The translations under genes were made by a program, and so were the position numbers. From positions 1 through 50,241 of the forward strand of contig JAAHHJ010000041.1 in the NCBI GenBank assembly GCA_010692425.1: 50,241 nt of DNA, read 5' to 3'. The DNA comes from Symploca sp. SIO3C6 (lineage in GTDB: Bacteria > Cyanobacteriota > Cyanobacteriia > Cyanobacteriales > Coleofasciculaceae). Positions 1 to 8,712 of this stretch are shown here, piece after piece. Positions within the stretch are counted from its first letter, which is position 1; every line of letters begins with the position of its first letter. The notes under the pieces are model-generated. The model searched no databases. It was not told where the DNA came from and was given only the letters and a program-made list of their open reading frames with translations.

Positions 1-237
1 GCCTAAGATTTATACAGAGTAAGGAGTTGAGCCATTTTTGCTCAAGGGGCATCCAATCCCTCCCAAACACTGAAAGCTGCAAAATTGTCTAGATTGCCCC
101 TGGTGTCACGTTCGCTAGTTTTTCCCCTACCAGTTGAACTATAGACTAATCGGTACAGAAATCGATAACGAGATTTCAAGGGTTTGAGGGGTCTATTTTT
201 CAGAGGGTTTAACTGGTACGCTCATTTGATTTTTCTT

Positions 238-275
238 AGCGGGGTTTCTTGTACAGTTGCTACTCAAACCCCGCT
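238..275. terminator. Perfect 10-bp stem-loop
   Basis: AGCGGGGTTT (238-247) pairs perfectly with AAACCCCGCT (266-275) across an 18-nt loop. It lies about 50 nt beyond the stop of the minus-strand gene at 326-772, so it may end that transcript, but no U-tract follows on that strand. I see no gene or other clear structure in 1-237. Confidence 0.45.
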
Positions 276-325
276 TCCTGTAGCTTTCAAGAGCATTCGT
301 ATCAATCTTTGGGGAGCTTAGTGAT

Positions 326-772
326 TCATCCGCACGATAAAAGCTCAATACGGAAGTGCGCTACTGATTCCCCAACATACACATCAATCCTATAAAATCC
401 TGGTGACATGTTGGGATTGATGGGTCGGATATAGCTGAGCCAGCCATCATCAGGCGCTACAGTTTGTACGGTCGTGATCGAGGGCCCGCTCCATGATGAA
501 TTGTTCCATCGGGCAGCAATCCCATTTGTAACTTTCTCATATCGCTCCCCTGAGGGTCGGAATTCCTCGCGCCAGGTAAGTTGGCTTGGGGGATTCTCAA
601 GCTGAATAAGCCAACCGTAGGAGTCTCCCTTGCAAAGGGGAATGTTAGTGGTTACTTCATGGGAGCCTTGGGCATTAAAGTAGTGGAATTCCGGATTTTT
701 GAGCTGAAGTTCGTAAGAGTGAGCAGGAGCTGCTATCCCAGCGAGAAGGATTGCTGTCAGAAGGGGTGGCAT
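326..772 (-). CDS. Small secreted protein of unknown function
   Basis: This encodes 148 aa. Residues 1-19 form a signal peptide: a short hydrophobic core (LLTAILLAGIAAPA) followed by an AHS cleavage-type site. The mature part is rich in Trp, Pro and aromatic residues, looks beta-rich, and has one early Cys (LCKGDS) and a Cys next to the C-terminus (SCG end) that could form a disulfide. It is probably periplasmic or secreted. I do not recognise the family. It stands alone and is divergent from the pentapeptide gene at 940. Confidence 0.6.
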   Translation of the reverse strand: MPPLLTAILLAGIAAPAHSYELQLKNPEFHYFNAQGSHEVTTNIPLCKGDSYGWLIQLENPPSQLTWREEFRPSGERYEKVTNGIAARWNNSSWSGPSITTVQTVAPDDGWLSYIRPINPNMSPGFYRIDVYVGESVAHFRIELLSCG

Positions 773-939
773 GATTTACCCTGAGTACTGCTCTTAGAGT
801 TCCCAAGCAAATATTCTATAGCCCCAAAAAACTTCAATAGGGGTGGTCTCTGTAGGGTGCAAGAGTAAAAAGGTAACAGTACCTTGTGGCTAAGCTTGAC
901 AAGGTTTTGAATTTAGTACTTTACATTGAGAGCTAACTG

Positions 940-3000
940 ATGAAAGCTAGTGAGGTTCTGAGGAAATACAACAGCGGGGAAAGGGATTTTCGCGGTGCAA
1001 ATCTCAGAGGTCAGTCTTTCAAAGGAAAAAACCTCGAAGGTGCAGACTTTAGTGAGGCTGATATTCGAGGGACTAATTTTACTGATGCTATACTCACAGG
1101 GGCTAAATTTTGTGGTGCTAAGGCTGGTTTACAGAAGCGCTGGGTTGCTGGTTTAGCTATAGTCTTCTGGTTTTTCTCAGGACTATCAGGGTTTTGCTCA
1201 TGGTTGATTCCCACTGTAATAGTTTCATTACCTGACACTACAGAAAATCCAGGTATTAAACAAACAATTGTTATAACATCACTTATAGTATTATCTGCTG
1301 TCATTTTCCTACTGGCATTCTACAAAAATTTATTGACAAGTGTTGTTCCAGTAGTAGTAACATTCCCATTTGCATTAGCAGTTGCAGTCCTAGGAAAAGT
1401 CGCAGTTGCAAGAGCCGTAACCGTAGTCATAATTGTAGGAGCACTGGAAGTTGTCGTCGCACTATTAGGAGCACTGGCAGTGGCAGGAGCACTGGCAGTT
1501 AGAGAAGCGGTCGGAATACTTGCATTGCTATGGGCTGTCGGAGTAACACTCGCGATTGGACGAATACTCGCGGTTGGAGGAGTACTCGGAGAAGCTCTAG
1601 TAATAGTAATTACACTCGGACTCGGATTCGCAATCACCCTACTTGGTACCTATATTGGCTGCCGTGCTATGAAGAGAGATGAGAAAGATGCTTGGATTCG
1701 GACGTTTGCCATAGCCTTCGCTGCCAAAGTAGGTGCAAATTTTCGTCATGCTAACTTAACTGATGCTGATTTTACAGGGGTAATCCTTAAAAATACTGAT
1801 TTACGAAGTGCTATTATTACCAGAACTTGTTGGTACAATACAAAGAAAATTGACTTAATTCGTCCTGGAACAACTTATCTTAAAAGCTCAAAAGTACGTC
1901 AATTACTCATTACTAATAAGGGTCAGAATCAAAACTTTGATCGCCTGGATTTACGGGGCGTTAATTTGCAGGAAGCTAATCTAGAGAATGCTAGTTTTAT
2001 CGATGCAGATTTTTACCAAGCCAATCTACAAGGAGCTAATTTATCCAGAGCTATCTTAGTAAAAACTAACTTGGAAAGAGCCGATTTAAGGGGGGCTAAC
2101 TTAGCTGGGAGCTGTATCCAAGATTGGGTTATTACCGACAGTACTAAGCTTGACGGAATTAGTTGTGATTACATTTATCTAAAATGGGTTAACGGAGATA
2201 AGCGTGACCAAATGCCGCCTAGGGGTAAGTTTAAAGCGGGTGGTTTTGTAACCTTTGTTAGGCACATACTGGAAACGGTTGAACTGTATCACGAAAAAGA
2301 TATTAATCCTAGACTAGCCCTAGCTGTCTTGCAAAAAATGTCTAAAGACTATGATGAACCTTTTGATATTGTAGCTCTGGGAAAGAAAGGAGAAAGGGTT
2401 TTTATTCAGGTTAAAGTTTCTGAAAATGTTATTCGGGAAAAAATCCAAGAGGATTACTATTCTAGGTACGAGACAAATTTGAAATTATGGTCAGGCAATA
2501 TTCATCAATTACCACCTACTGTAAATAATTTCATTGAGAATAGAATTAGCCAGCTGGCTTCAGAAAAAGCCGATGATTTTGTTTTTGTAGATGCTACCTA
2601 CGCAGAAGGAAATCATACTGAAATCTATCAAGGAGAAGTTAATATGAGTGGCGATCGCAATATCCAAATGGGCAGTGGTAATTACAACGAGCGGATAGAA
2701 AGGGACTACGTTCAAGGCAATTACTATGCTGCTGGGCAAAAGCAGACTTTGGCTGAAGCTGCCGCTGAGATTCAGCAATTACTTGAGCAGCTCTCACACA
2801 CTAATCCAACCACAACTACTGCTGAAAAGATGGCCGTAGTAACAGAAGCTGCTGAACAAATTGAAAAGAATCCTACACTAAAATCACAGGTAGTTGGTGC
2901 GCTAAAATCTGGAGGCACTGAGGCTTTTAAAGAAGCAATTGACCATCCACTAGTTAACATTTTGGTGGCAACTATTGAAGGATGGAAAGATGCAGAGTAG
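940..3000 (+). CDS. Multi-domain pentapeptide-repeat membrane protein
   Basis: This encodes 686 aa. Pentapeptide repeats (A-D/N-L/F-x-x pattern) occupy about residues 15-62, 268-300 and 338-395. The first two blocks are separated by a very hydrophobic Val/Ala/Ile/Leu region (about 67-245) that would form several membrane helices and contains low-complexity blocks. After the last repeats comes a domain with the motif FDIVALGKKGERVFIQVKVS (about 474-493), reminiscent of the beta-strand core of PD-(D/E)XK nucleases. The tail around residue 568 (MSGDRNIQMGSGNY) is followed by a helical C-terminus. I infer a membrane-anchored sensor or effector; the repeats form a beta-helix scaffold by family knowledge. 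Catalysis is unproven. Confidence 0.75.
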   Translation: MKASEVLRKYNSGERDFRGANLRGQSFKGKNLEGADFSEADIRGTNFTDAILTGAKFCGAKAGLQKRWVAGLAIVFWFFSGLSGFCSWLIPTVIVSLPDTTENPGIKQTIVITSLIVLSAVIFLLAFYKNLLTSVVPVVVTFPFALAVAVLGKVAVARAVTVVIIVGALEVVVALLGALAVAGALAVREAVGILALLWAVGVTLAIGRILAVGGVLGEALVIVITLGLGFAITLLGTYIGCRAMKRDEKDAWIRTFAIAFAAKVGANFRHANLTDADFTGVILKNTDLRSAIITRTCWYNTKKIDLIRPGTTYLKSSKVRQLLITNKGQNQNFDRLDLRGVNLQEANLENASFIDADFYQANLQGANLSRAILVKTNLERADLRGANLAGSCIQDWVITDSTKLDGISCDYIYLKWVNGDKRDQMPPRGKFKAGGFVTFVRHILETVELYHEKDINPRLALAVLQKMSKDYDEPFDIVALGKKGERVFIQVKVSENVIREKIQEDYYSRYETNLKLWSGNIHQLPPTVNNFIENRISQLASEKADDFVFVDATYAEGNHTEIYQGEVNMSGDRNIQMGSGNYNERIERDYVQGNYYAAGQKQTLAEAAAEIQQLLEQLSHTNPTTTTAEKMAVVTEAAEQIEKNPTLKSQVVGALKSGGTEAFKEAIDHPLVNILVATIEGWKDAE

Positions 3001-3063
3001 CTGGTAAGTTCAATCGCTCTGATAAGAAAGTCTGGGAAAATAGAATCAGATTGAGGTGCTGCT

Positions 3064-3414
3064 ATGCCCAAGATTACAGAATGCGATCGCTGTCTCCTCT
3101 TTGCCCATAATCCTCACCTGGTCTGTGCTGTTCATCCAGAAGGTCCGAAGGGTAATAGCTGCCTAGACTTTCGAGCTGACCCCAACACTGAACCTATTGA
3201 ACTGTGGGAACCAGAGGGTGCGAGTTACTACGATGGGAAGTTAATTCTGCAACCACAACAGCGGTTCACCACAGAGGAGAAGCTGGAGCTGCTGGATACT
3301 CACCCGCTGTTCACTGGTGTTTGTCCTGAGTGCGGGTATCGCTTTCCCAAGGATAACCTGCCAGCTGTGCATTGGGATTGTCCGGAGTGCGGGTGGGTGG
3401 ATGATTCGGTATGA
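3064..3414 (+). CDS. Small zinc-ribbon-like protein
   Basis: This encodes 116 aa. A GAGGTG Shine-Dalgarno-like sequence lies just upstream of the ATG. The N-terminus has CDRC and further single Cys/His residues. The C-terminal third has two CxxC knuckles (CPECGYRF and CPECGWVD) separated by about 20 residues, the layout of a zinc ribbon. It probably binds zinc and perhaps nucleic acid or protein. A broken copy of its first codons lies at 3717-3746. Confidence 0.65.
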   Translation: MPKITECDRCLLFAHNPHLVCAVHPEGPKGNSCLDFRADPNTEPIELWEPEGASYYDGKLILQPQQRFTTEEKLELLDTHPLFTGVCPECGYRFPKDNLPAVHWDCPECGWVDDSV

Positions 3415-3555
3415 GAATTGAATCTCTCGTTATCAAGATAGCGCCAGATTATAAATTAAAATAATATTTTTCTCAAGATCAGTTATAACTTTTTGCCAGA
3501 TCAGTTTAAGATCAACAGACTTCTCTCAACGCGCACACACTCGTAAACTTTAGCA

Positions 3556-3623
3556 TATAGTCGATTAAGGTCGTTGTCAAACTTTATCAACAGTACCAAC
3601 CCCAACGCATAGACGGTGAGGTT
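3556..3623. repeat. Non-coding duplicated segment, copy A
   Basis: Two sequence blocks recur in the same order at 3901-4024. The first is TATAGTCGAT followed by AGGT-GTTGTCAAAC (3556-3582). The second starts CCCCAACG and continues AGACGGTGAGG (3600-3620). The blocks are 17 nt apart here and 74 nt apart in copy B. This is an old duplication of a non-coding or pseudogene segment of unknown function. Confidence 0.55.
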
Positions 3624-3716
3624 TTCCAATGCTAGATGCACCGATAACCCAATCGGTATGGTTTTTGGTTTAGTCGCTTCCTGTGGGCTTTCTTAAAGTT
3701 ATAGCTTCCAAGTATT

Positions 3717-3746
3717 GCTATGCCCAAGATTCCTGAATGCGATTAG
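3717..3746 (+). pseudogene. 5' fragment copy of the 3064 gene
   Basis: These 30 nt repeat the start region of the gene at 3064 (3061-3090). The ATG at 3720 gives MPKIPECD and then a TAG stop where the intact gene continues through a HIP1 octamer. Together with repeat copies A and B it indicates a decayed tandem duplication covering about 3.06-4.03 kb. Confidence 0.6.
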
Positions 3747-3900
3747 CCTTTATGCTAGCGCGGAGCGATCGCGTGATTGTGTAGTAGGTAAACCTTAGTG
3801 GAGTTGAAAACCTTGAAACTTTTCTATGGATATGTCAACATGGCTAGTTGACTGGTGGGGGAAAAACTTTTAGTTCTCTCGCACAGACGTAACTTAACTG

Positions 3901-4024
3901 TATAGTCGATCCAGGTTGTTGTCAAACGACGATACGAATCCAAGCGAAGCTTTACACCCTGTCATCCCACGTTACCTTGAATTTTTACGAATGCAGCAAG
4001 CCCCAACGTGTGAGACGGTGAGGC
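3901..4024. repeat. Non-coding duplicated segment, copy B
   Basis: This is the second copy of the two-block repeat found at 3556-3623: TATAGTCGATCCAGGTTGTTGTCAAAC at the left (shown in pieces elsewhere) and CCCCAACG...AGACGGTGAGG at 4001-4022. It ends just outside the stop of the small membrane gene at 4039. Confidence 0.55.
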
Positions 4025-4038
4025 TTGTCGATTGGTCG

Positions 4039-4281
4039 TTATCGCTTGCGCTTGAATGCCTTCTCGAGTACTTCAACCCTTTGAGCTAGAACGGTCATCC
4101 CAATTTGGGATGACCCTGCTATCCAGATTGATAAGGCTGGCAGCAAGCCTTCCACCTGGGAAGTGCTAGAGGTCTGGGAAGTGCTAGAGACTAAATATGT
4201 GATTTCAAGTGCAACCACTGCCATTACATTTATGACGGTTAGAGTGGAAGCCAGTGACCAATGTCTACGCTTTGGGCTCAT
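4039..4281 (-). CDS. Small two-helix membrane protein
   Basis: This encodes 80 aa. It has a basic N-terminus (SPKRRHW), a first membrane helix about residues 11-31, a short internal repeat (SSTSQT/SSTSQV), a second hydrophobic helix about 44-64, and a basic C-terminal helix (LEKAFKRKR). AGGAC lies about 10 nt before the ATG. The fold resembles small holin-like or membrane-anchor proteins, but I do not recognise a family. It could also be a chance ORF; the hydrophobic/charged pattern argues for a real gene. Confidence 0.45.
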   Translation of the reverse strand: MSPKRRHWSLASTLTVINVMAVVALEITYLVSSTSQTSSTSQVEGLLPALSIWIAGSSQIGMTVLAQRVEVLEKAFKRKR

Positions 4282-5017
4282 TTTTTGATTGTCCTATATG
4301 AGGGGTTTACAGGGAAACCCGAAACCGACTCAAGGGAGAGCAGACATTGCCAAAGATTTCTTGGAAATACGAACGTGATAGGCTGGCATTGAGTATATAA
4401 ATAGTCAGCTCGATTTCCCTATAGTCTGGATTCGGGCTTAGATTTCGGGCTGTTTTCTTAAACCTTGGCGCACAGGTGGTGGGATTCCTGTAACAACAAT
4501 CGGCTTATATTCTCGCTTTCTTTGAAGTTGAAAGCTATACAGACAAAGCAAAAGCTCAGTGCTGCGAGGCCATACACATGCAGCACTGAGCGGTATATTG
4601 AACTTGCAACAAAAGGTCATTATTAGACTTCTCCGGTGTGTTGGACAGGAGACAGTCAGTAAGCTAATTAACCTAGCCGAATTTAACTAAAAATCTTCTC
4701 GCTCAGTGCATTCGGGCATCGGTGACAGCCGCAACATCGCTTACCTGAAGTGGGTAAAATGTGTTGCTGACTATTCAAAGGTCAACCAGCTTTGAAGTAA
4801 GATACTCATTTCCCTACCTCAAGACTGTCCTATTGCCCAAACACACCGTCTTATGCCCCTCCGTTTACGCTGTGCGCTATATATATGTATAAAATTGTCT
4901 TGTCTTGTGTTGAACGATGTTATTGGATGTCTTTTCTACAAGACGGAGGGTACATACTTCTTAGAATAGCTTGTGATCAGCTATGGTGCAACTACAACTA
5001 GAAACTGCAGTGCTCAA

Positions 5018-5042
5018 CAACTTCTTGCAGTGCTCAAAAGCC
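5018..5042. repeat. 25-bp direct repeat, copy 1
   Basis: CAACTTCTTGCAGTG followed by CTCAAAAGCC recurs at 5096-5120 with one mismatch (C to A). The copies are 78 bp apart in non-coding DNA. Function is unknown. Confidence 0.6.
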
Positions 5043-5095
5043 TAAAGCAGATTAGTGATGAATAATATGGTATAAGATTTTCGGGAAGAGTATTT

Positions 5096-5120
5096 CAACT
5101 TCTTGCAGTGATCAAAAGCC
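5096..5120. repeat. 25-bp direct repeat, copy 2
   Basis: This is the second copy of the repeat at 5018-5042, with one mismatch. Confidence 0.6.
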
Positions 5121-5178
5121 AATGTTTTAAGATATAGGATTTTGCGTAAAAATTCAAATAGTAAAAAAGGGAGAGGAG

Positions 5179-5236
5179 ATGCCTTAGGCTTAAGCGCACA
5201 AAAGCCTAAACTTTAGGCTATAACGCCTCCAGGCAT
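5179..5236 (+). ncRNA. Possible structured RNA or attenuator element
   Basis: ATGCCT (5179-5184) can pair with AGGCAT (5231-5236), enclosing three related arms: TTAGGCTT (5184-5191), AAGCCTAA (5202-5209) and TTTAGGCT (5212-5219). The middle arm can pair with either neighbour, so two mutually exclusive hairpins are possible, as in attenuators. No gene starts directly downstream on the plus strand, so an independent RNA or a relic is as likely. Confidence 0.3.
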
Positions 5237-5373
5237 TTGTCAAGTATTTATGTTCAACAACTTCTCTACGAGCTTTCTAGCTTTGGGCAATTCCGATACC
5301 TGGCACCGTCCATATCGAGAGAGTTCAAGGAAGAAATTATCACAACATCATTAATTCACACTTTCTCATTACC

Positions 5374-5679
5374 TCAAGAATCATCGAACAGCTGCATTGC
5401 CACCTTGGGGTCATAACAATTAGCCAGCACAAACGTTTCTGCCACCTGACGAACCTCTCTTGTCACAACTTCCCAGGTATCCCAAGGCAGTTTCATTTGC
5501 CCCGGAGAAGCTTTATTCTTCCCCTTACCCTTCAACACTTTCGGCAGTAACTTACTTCCCCAGTGATAACGCTTCTCAGGCTTCGGATTGGGCTTATAAT
5601 TCCTGCAAAAACCCCGATACTTCCTGGCACACTTGTTAGCATTGGGCGAACTTACGGTATGAACGAAGAGACAATAACA
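5374..5679 (-). pseudogene. C-terminal relic of an unknown gene
   Basis: An open frame of about 100 codons ends in VAMQLFDDS and a TGA stop but has no ATG/GTG/TTG near its beginning; an in-frame TAA closes it at 5680-5682. The composition (KPNPKPEKRYHW, KGKGKNKASPGQ, LPWDTWEVV) looks like real coding sequence, so this is probably the 3' end of a larger gene whose front is lost. A second, shorter relic of the same end lies at 27571-27611. I do not recognise the family. Confidence 0.5.
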
Positions 5680-5682
5680 TTA

Positions 5683-5698
5683 ACTTGCATTTGCAAGT
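5683..5698. promoter_or_regulatory. Palindromic operator upstream of the HTH-TPR gene
   Basis: ACTTGCATTTGCAAGT is a perfect 16-bp palindrome about 113 bp before the ATG of the HTH-TPR gene. Sites of the same form lie after the second gene of the pair (8420-8433 and 8503-8516). This makes it a likely binding site of the encoded HTH protein. Confidence 0.55.
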
Positions 5699-5810
5699 GT
5701 CACTCCCCTCAACACTCTTCGTATAATGAGTTCGAGAATGATTATTGTAGGCTGCCTAAGTCAAGAAAATCATCCAGTTTCTTCTTTGTAAATAATTTCG
5801 AGGTGTTTTT

Positions 5811-7109
5811 ATGTCTTCAAGTAATAATAGGAGTAGTGAGAAAGTACGACGTAAAAAACATGAAATTATCAAGAATGCAGTAAAAGAACTGGGGTTTGAA
5901 AATGAAGCTGAGTTCGCACGAAAAAGTGGTATAGACCAAGGAAATTTAAACAGAATTTTAACAGGTCAAATCAAATTGACTGACCCAAGGGCGAATCAGC
6001 TTTGTTGGGCTATTTTTGATAAAAACTGTAACCAGGGTTTTAATTATTCTGATTGTGCGTGTTACTTAGCAGCTAGTATCAATTATAGTTGGAATCATAT
6101 TGCCTGTTTGGAGGATAAAAAGCCACGTGTAAATCTTACAGAACTTGATGTTAACAGGTGGGTAAAAAAATACCGAATAAAAAAGTTAAAAATGCGAGAG
6201 ATTGAACAAAGAGCTTCAAATTTCAATGAGGAAGATCATGTTAGAAGTGCAGACTTTAGTGCAATCATGGAATATATAGAAGTTTGGAGACTAAAACATG
6301 ACTTTGATTTGCCTAATATAATTCAGCAAAGATTCAAGATGAATTTGGATGTTTTTTCAGGCTTTATTGACCAAGGAATAAAGCAAATTAATTATGAAGA
6401 GGTGAAACAAGTATTTAAAAATATAAGGCATATTGCACACCTTTCTGGAGATAATGAATTCGTCATTAAGGTGTCTTGTTGGTTAAGGGAATATTCTAGA
6501 CAATCGAGTGATATAAACACATATCTTATGGCAGAATCTACACTAGCTTGGAGCTATACTTCTTACAAAGACAGACAAGCTGTAAATCAGGCAAAGTATC
6601 TGACAGAGAGAGCATGGAATTTACTTAGTGATCTCAATGTTTTTATGACAATTGATGCTGATGTTGTCGCCATACTCTCTGAACTAAAATTACGCATTCC
6701 TCTTCGTCTTCATATGCTGCATGCTCAGCATTTTTCTGATGAAGAATTTGAACTTATTCAACATCAATCTCAGAAAATGGTAGACAGACTTATTCAAGAT
6801 CGTACGCTAGAACCTCGTCTAAGGGAAAGATTTAAAATAGCTCTACAATATCAGCATGGTATATATTATTTTTGGACACAAAAATACGAAAAGGCAATTC
6901 AAAAGTTTACTGATATTACAGAGCAAACAAATTTAATAGGTTGGAAGCGTGTTGAACAAGGGGCCTATAGCTGGTTGGGGACACTTAGTGAGCAAACTGG
7001 CAATATAGATGCGTGTCTAAAATATTTGAGTAAAATTGATAATGAAAATGCTAATCAGAAGCGGCTAGATCTTCGAGATTTAATGTATGCTAGACTGGGC
7101 ATGAATTAA
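5811..7109 (+). CDS. HTH-TPR regulator
   Basis: This encodes 432 aa. Residues about 12-65 form an XRE-type helix-turn-helix (FARKSGIDQGNLNRILTG). The rest is all-helical and TPR-like; the last 100 residues contain a repeat-like block (RERFKIALQYQHGIYYFW...YEKAIQKF). The ATG has CGAGGTG 6-10 nt upstream. By analogy with HTH-TPR regulators of the Rgg/PlcR type, the helical part could sense a peptide or a partner protein. The gene at 7187 encodes a paralogue of the helical part without the HTH. Codon use is AT-rich compared with the operon at 9-15 kb, which suggests a separate origin. Confidence 0.7.
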   Translation: MSSSNNRSSEKVRRKKHEIIKNAVKELGFENEAEFARKSGIDQGNLNRILTGQIKLTDPRANQLCWAIFDKNCNQGFNYSDCACYLAASINYSWNHIACLEDKKPRVNLTELDVNRWVKKYRIKKLKMREIEQRASNFNEEDHVRSADFSAIMEYIEVWRLKHDFDLPNIIQQRFKMNLDVFSGFIDQGIKQINYEEVKQVFKNIRHIAHLSGDNEFVIKVSCWLREYSRQSSDINTYLMAESTLAWSYTSYKDRQAVNQAKYLTERAWNLLSDLNVFMTIDADVVAILSELKLRIPLRLHMLHAQHFSDEEFELIQHQSQKMVDRLIQDRTLEPRLRERFKIALQYQHGIYYFWTQKYEKAIQKFTDITEQTNLIGWKRVEQGAYSWLGTLSEQTGNIDACLKYLSKIDNENANQKRLDLRDLMYARLGMN

Positions 7110-7186
7110 CGAGGAAAGTAGGAAATATAAAAAGCTCAAACGGCTGCTATTTCGACGATAAATTCCATACATATTTAGGCGTGATC

Positions 7187-8383
7187 ATGACACACAAACA
7201 CGGATTCTATAATCAATATTCTGGAAAAAAAGCAGATAAAAAATTAAAAAAAAACAACAACTGTTATCATGACTCTATTCTCGAAATAGAAGAAGAAAAG
7301 ATAAAGTTTAAAAGAGCATTATCTACCTCTATTTCCAAATCTTTAAACTCTGAACGAGAAACTCTAAAAAATACTTTGCAAGAGAAATATAATTGCTTAT
7401 TAGCATGGAATGCACACTATGACTATGATCTTTGGAACATGGTTGAAAAGCATTTCAATTTTCTTTGGCTGGAGCTAGAACCTGAAATGTATCTTGGTGT
7501 TGAATATTGTTTGTATGAAGAGGTCAGAAATTTATTTTTAGAGCTGAGAAATTTTTTTCAATGGACTGGTCGTATCAAAGAAAGAATTTATTTTGCAGCT
7601 TGGCTAAAACGAGAAGCTGAAAGACGACAAGATACAGGAATTATTTATCTGGGAATTTCTTCTTTAGTCTGGTCTTATACATCTTCAGGTTGCTATCAAG
7701 ATTTAGAAAAAGCTTATAAACTTTGGGATAAACTAGCCTTTGACGTGTTCCCAATAGATAGCCCTATACGTTGTGATAAATTGTGTAAAAATATTAAAGA
7801 TAGTTTTGGGTCTTGTTTGTATGCTGAACTCTTGATAGAAGTACATGAGAGTGGTGTTCGTCTTGCTGTTAGAAAGAGTGAATTTGATAAGGCTTTTGTA
7901 CGGATTGAAAAAGGGAAGAATACAATTGACGAACTCTTTAAGCAAGAGTTAATTACAAGACGATTAAAGGAAAGATTCACCCTAGCTTTTAATTACCATA
8001 AAGGTATTGTCTTTCACCTCATGCAAGAATATAGAGAGGCAGAAAAACTTTTTCGTAGTATCTCCGAAAGGGCAGAATATATTGGCTGGAATCGCGTGAT
8101 AAAAGGTGCAAAAAGCTGGCTAGCGACACTGGCAATGGTAAATCAAGACTACAGCAAATGTAAAAATATTCTTGAAGATATTAGCTCCAAAAATTCCCGC
8201 CCCCTCTTTGATAAAAGAGATGGATTTTGCTATCTAATAAAATCCCAGGTTCTTAGCAAAGAAGGACGAAAAGAACAAGCAGAAGAATCTCAAAAAAACG
8301 CTATAAGGATTTTCAAAAAATGCAGCAAAAACAACTGGGAATGTACTCTGAATTCTTTTATTCTTTTGTCTTCTGAAAAGTGA
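7187..8383 (+). CDS. TPR-like paralogue of the HTH-TPR regulator
   Basis: This encodes 398 aa from the ATG at 7187, preceded by TTAGG at 7175-7179; an in-frame GTG at 7181 would add two residues. It has no HTH. From about residue 170 it is clearly related to the upstream protein: SLVWSYTS matches TLAWSYTS, RRLKERFTLAFNYHKGI matches PRLRERFKIALQYQHGI, and EYIGWNRVIKGAKSWLATL matches NLIGWKRVEQGAYSWLGTL. The N-terminus (1-50) is Lys/Asn-rich. It lies 77 bp downstream of the regulator on the same strand. I infer a partner that may heterodimerise with, or titrate, the regulator. Confidence 0.65.
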   Translation: MTHKHGFYNQYSGKKADKKLKKNNNCYHDSILEIEEEKIKFKRALSTSISKSLNSERETLKNTLQEKYNCLLAWNAHYDYDLWNMVEKHFNFLWLELEPEMYLGVEYCLYEEVRNLFLELRNFFQWTGRIKERIYFAAWLKREAERRQDTGIIYLGISSLVWSYTSSGCYQDLEKAYKLWDKLAFDVFPIDSPIRCDKLCKNIKDSFGSCLYAELLIEVHESGVRLAVRKSEFDKAFVRIEKGKNTIDELFKQELITRRLKERFTLAFNYHKGIVFHLMQEYREAEKLFRSISERAEYIGWNRVIKGAKSWLATLAMVNQDYSKCKNILEDISSKNSRPLFDKRDGFCYLIKSQVLSKEGRKEQAEESQKNAIRIFKKCSKNNWECTLNSFILLSSEK

Positions 8384-8419
8384 TGATTTTTTTGTAATGC
8401 TTTTTTTTGTGTATAAAAG

Positions 8420-8433
8420 CTTGTATTTACAAG
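8420..8433. promoter_or_regulatory. Palindromic operator copy 2
   Basis: CTTGTATTTACAAG is a perfect 14-bp palindrome of the same form as the site at 5683-5698 (CTTGYA-2-TRCAAG). It lies between the TPR paralogue and the small membrane protein at 8713. Confidence 0.5.
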
Positions 8434-8502
8434 GAATAACAGAATGATAAATAATCATTACAATCTTGCCTATATCCAGTTTGAAAGGCCTTACATTTAA
8501 CT

Positions 8503-8516
8503 CTTGTAAATGCAAG
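8503..8516. promoter_or_regulatory. Palindromic operator copy 3
   Basis: CTTGTAAATGCAAG matches the same pattern with one mismatch between arms. It could control the gene at 8713 or act as a silencer of the pair upstream. Confidence 0.45.
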
Positions 8517-8569
8517 TTTCTGGTTTTACTCTCAAGTGAATATTTGTCAGTTAATATAAAAGTTAAAAG

Positions 8570-8600
8570 CACCAGTGTTAATAATGTACTGGTGTTTTTG
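8570..8600 (+). terminator. Rho-independent terminator
   Basis: CACCAGT (8570-8576) pairs with ACTGGTG (8588-8594) across an 11-nt loop and is followed by TTTTTG. It would end plus-strand transcription from the HTH-TPR/TPR pair before the gene at 8713. Confidence 0.7.
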
Positions 8601-8712
8601 TTAGTGATTTTCTTGTAGCAAGAGACGATTGTTTATTCAGGTGCAACAGCGCAGAGCATTTTTCGTTGTTTTTCTGTTGTTTATTCATCGCTTATAAGGA
8701 GACAATATTTCT

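Larger units (their letters stand above)
4282..5373. other. Gene-poor region of about 1.1 kb
   Basis: I see no convincing gene here. A 60-aa open frame at 4438-4620 has no domain or start support. The stretch holds a 25-bp direct repeat pair (5018, 5096) and a hairpin-rich element (5179-5236), and leads into a gene relic at 5374. Confidence 0.5.

Noticed and set aside
1320-1637. 105-aa minus-strand frame rich in Thr and Ala
   Set aside because: It is the antisense of the hydrophobic low-complexity region of the pentapeptide gene.
4438-4620. 60-aa minus-strand frame
   Set aside because: No recognisable motif, no ribosome site, and it lies in a repeat-rich gene-poor stretch.
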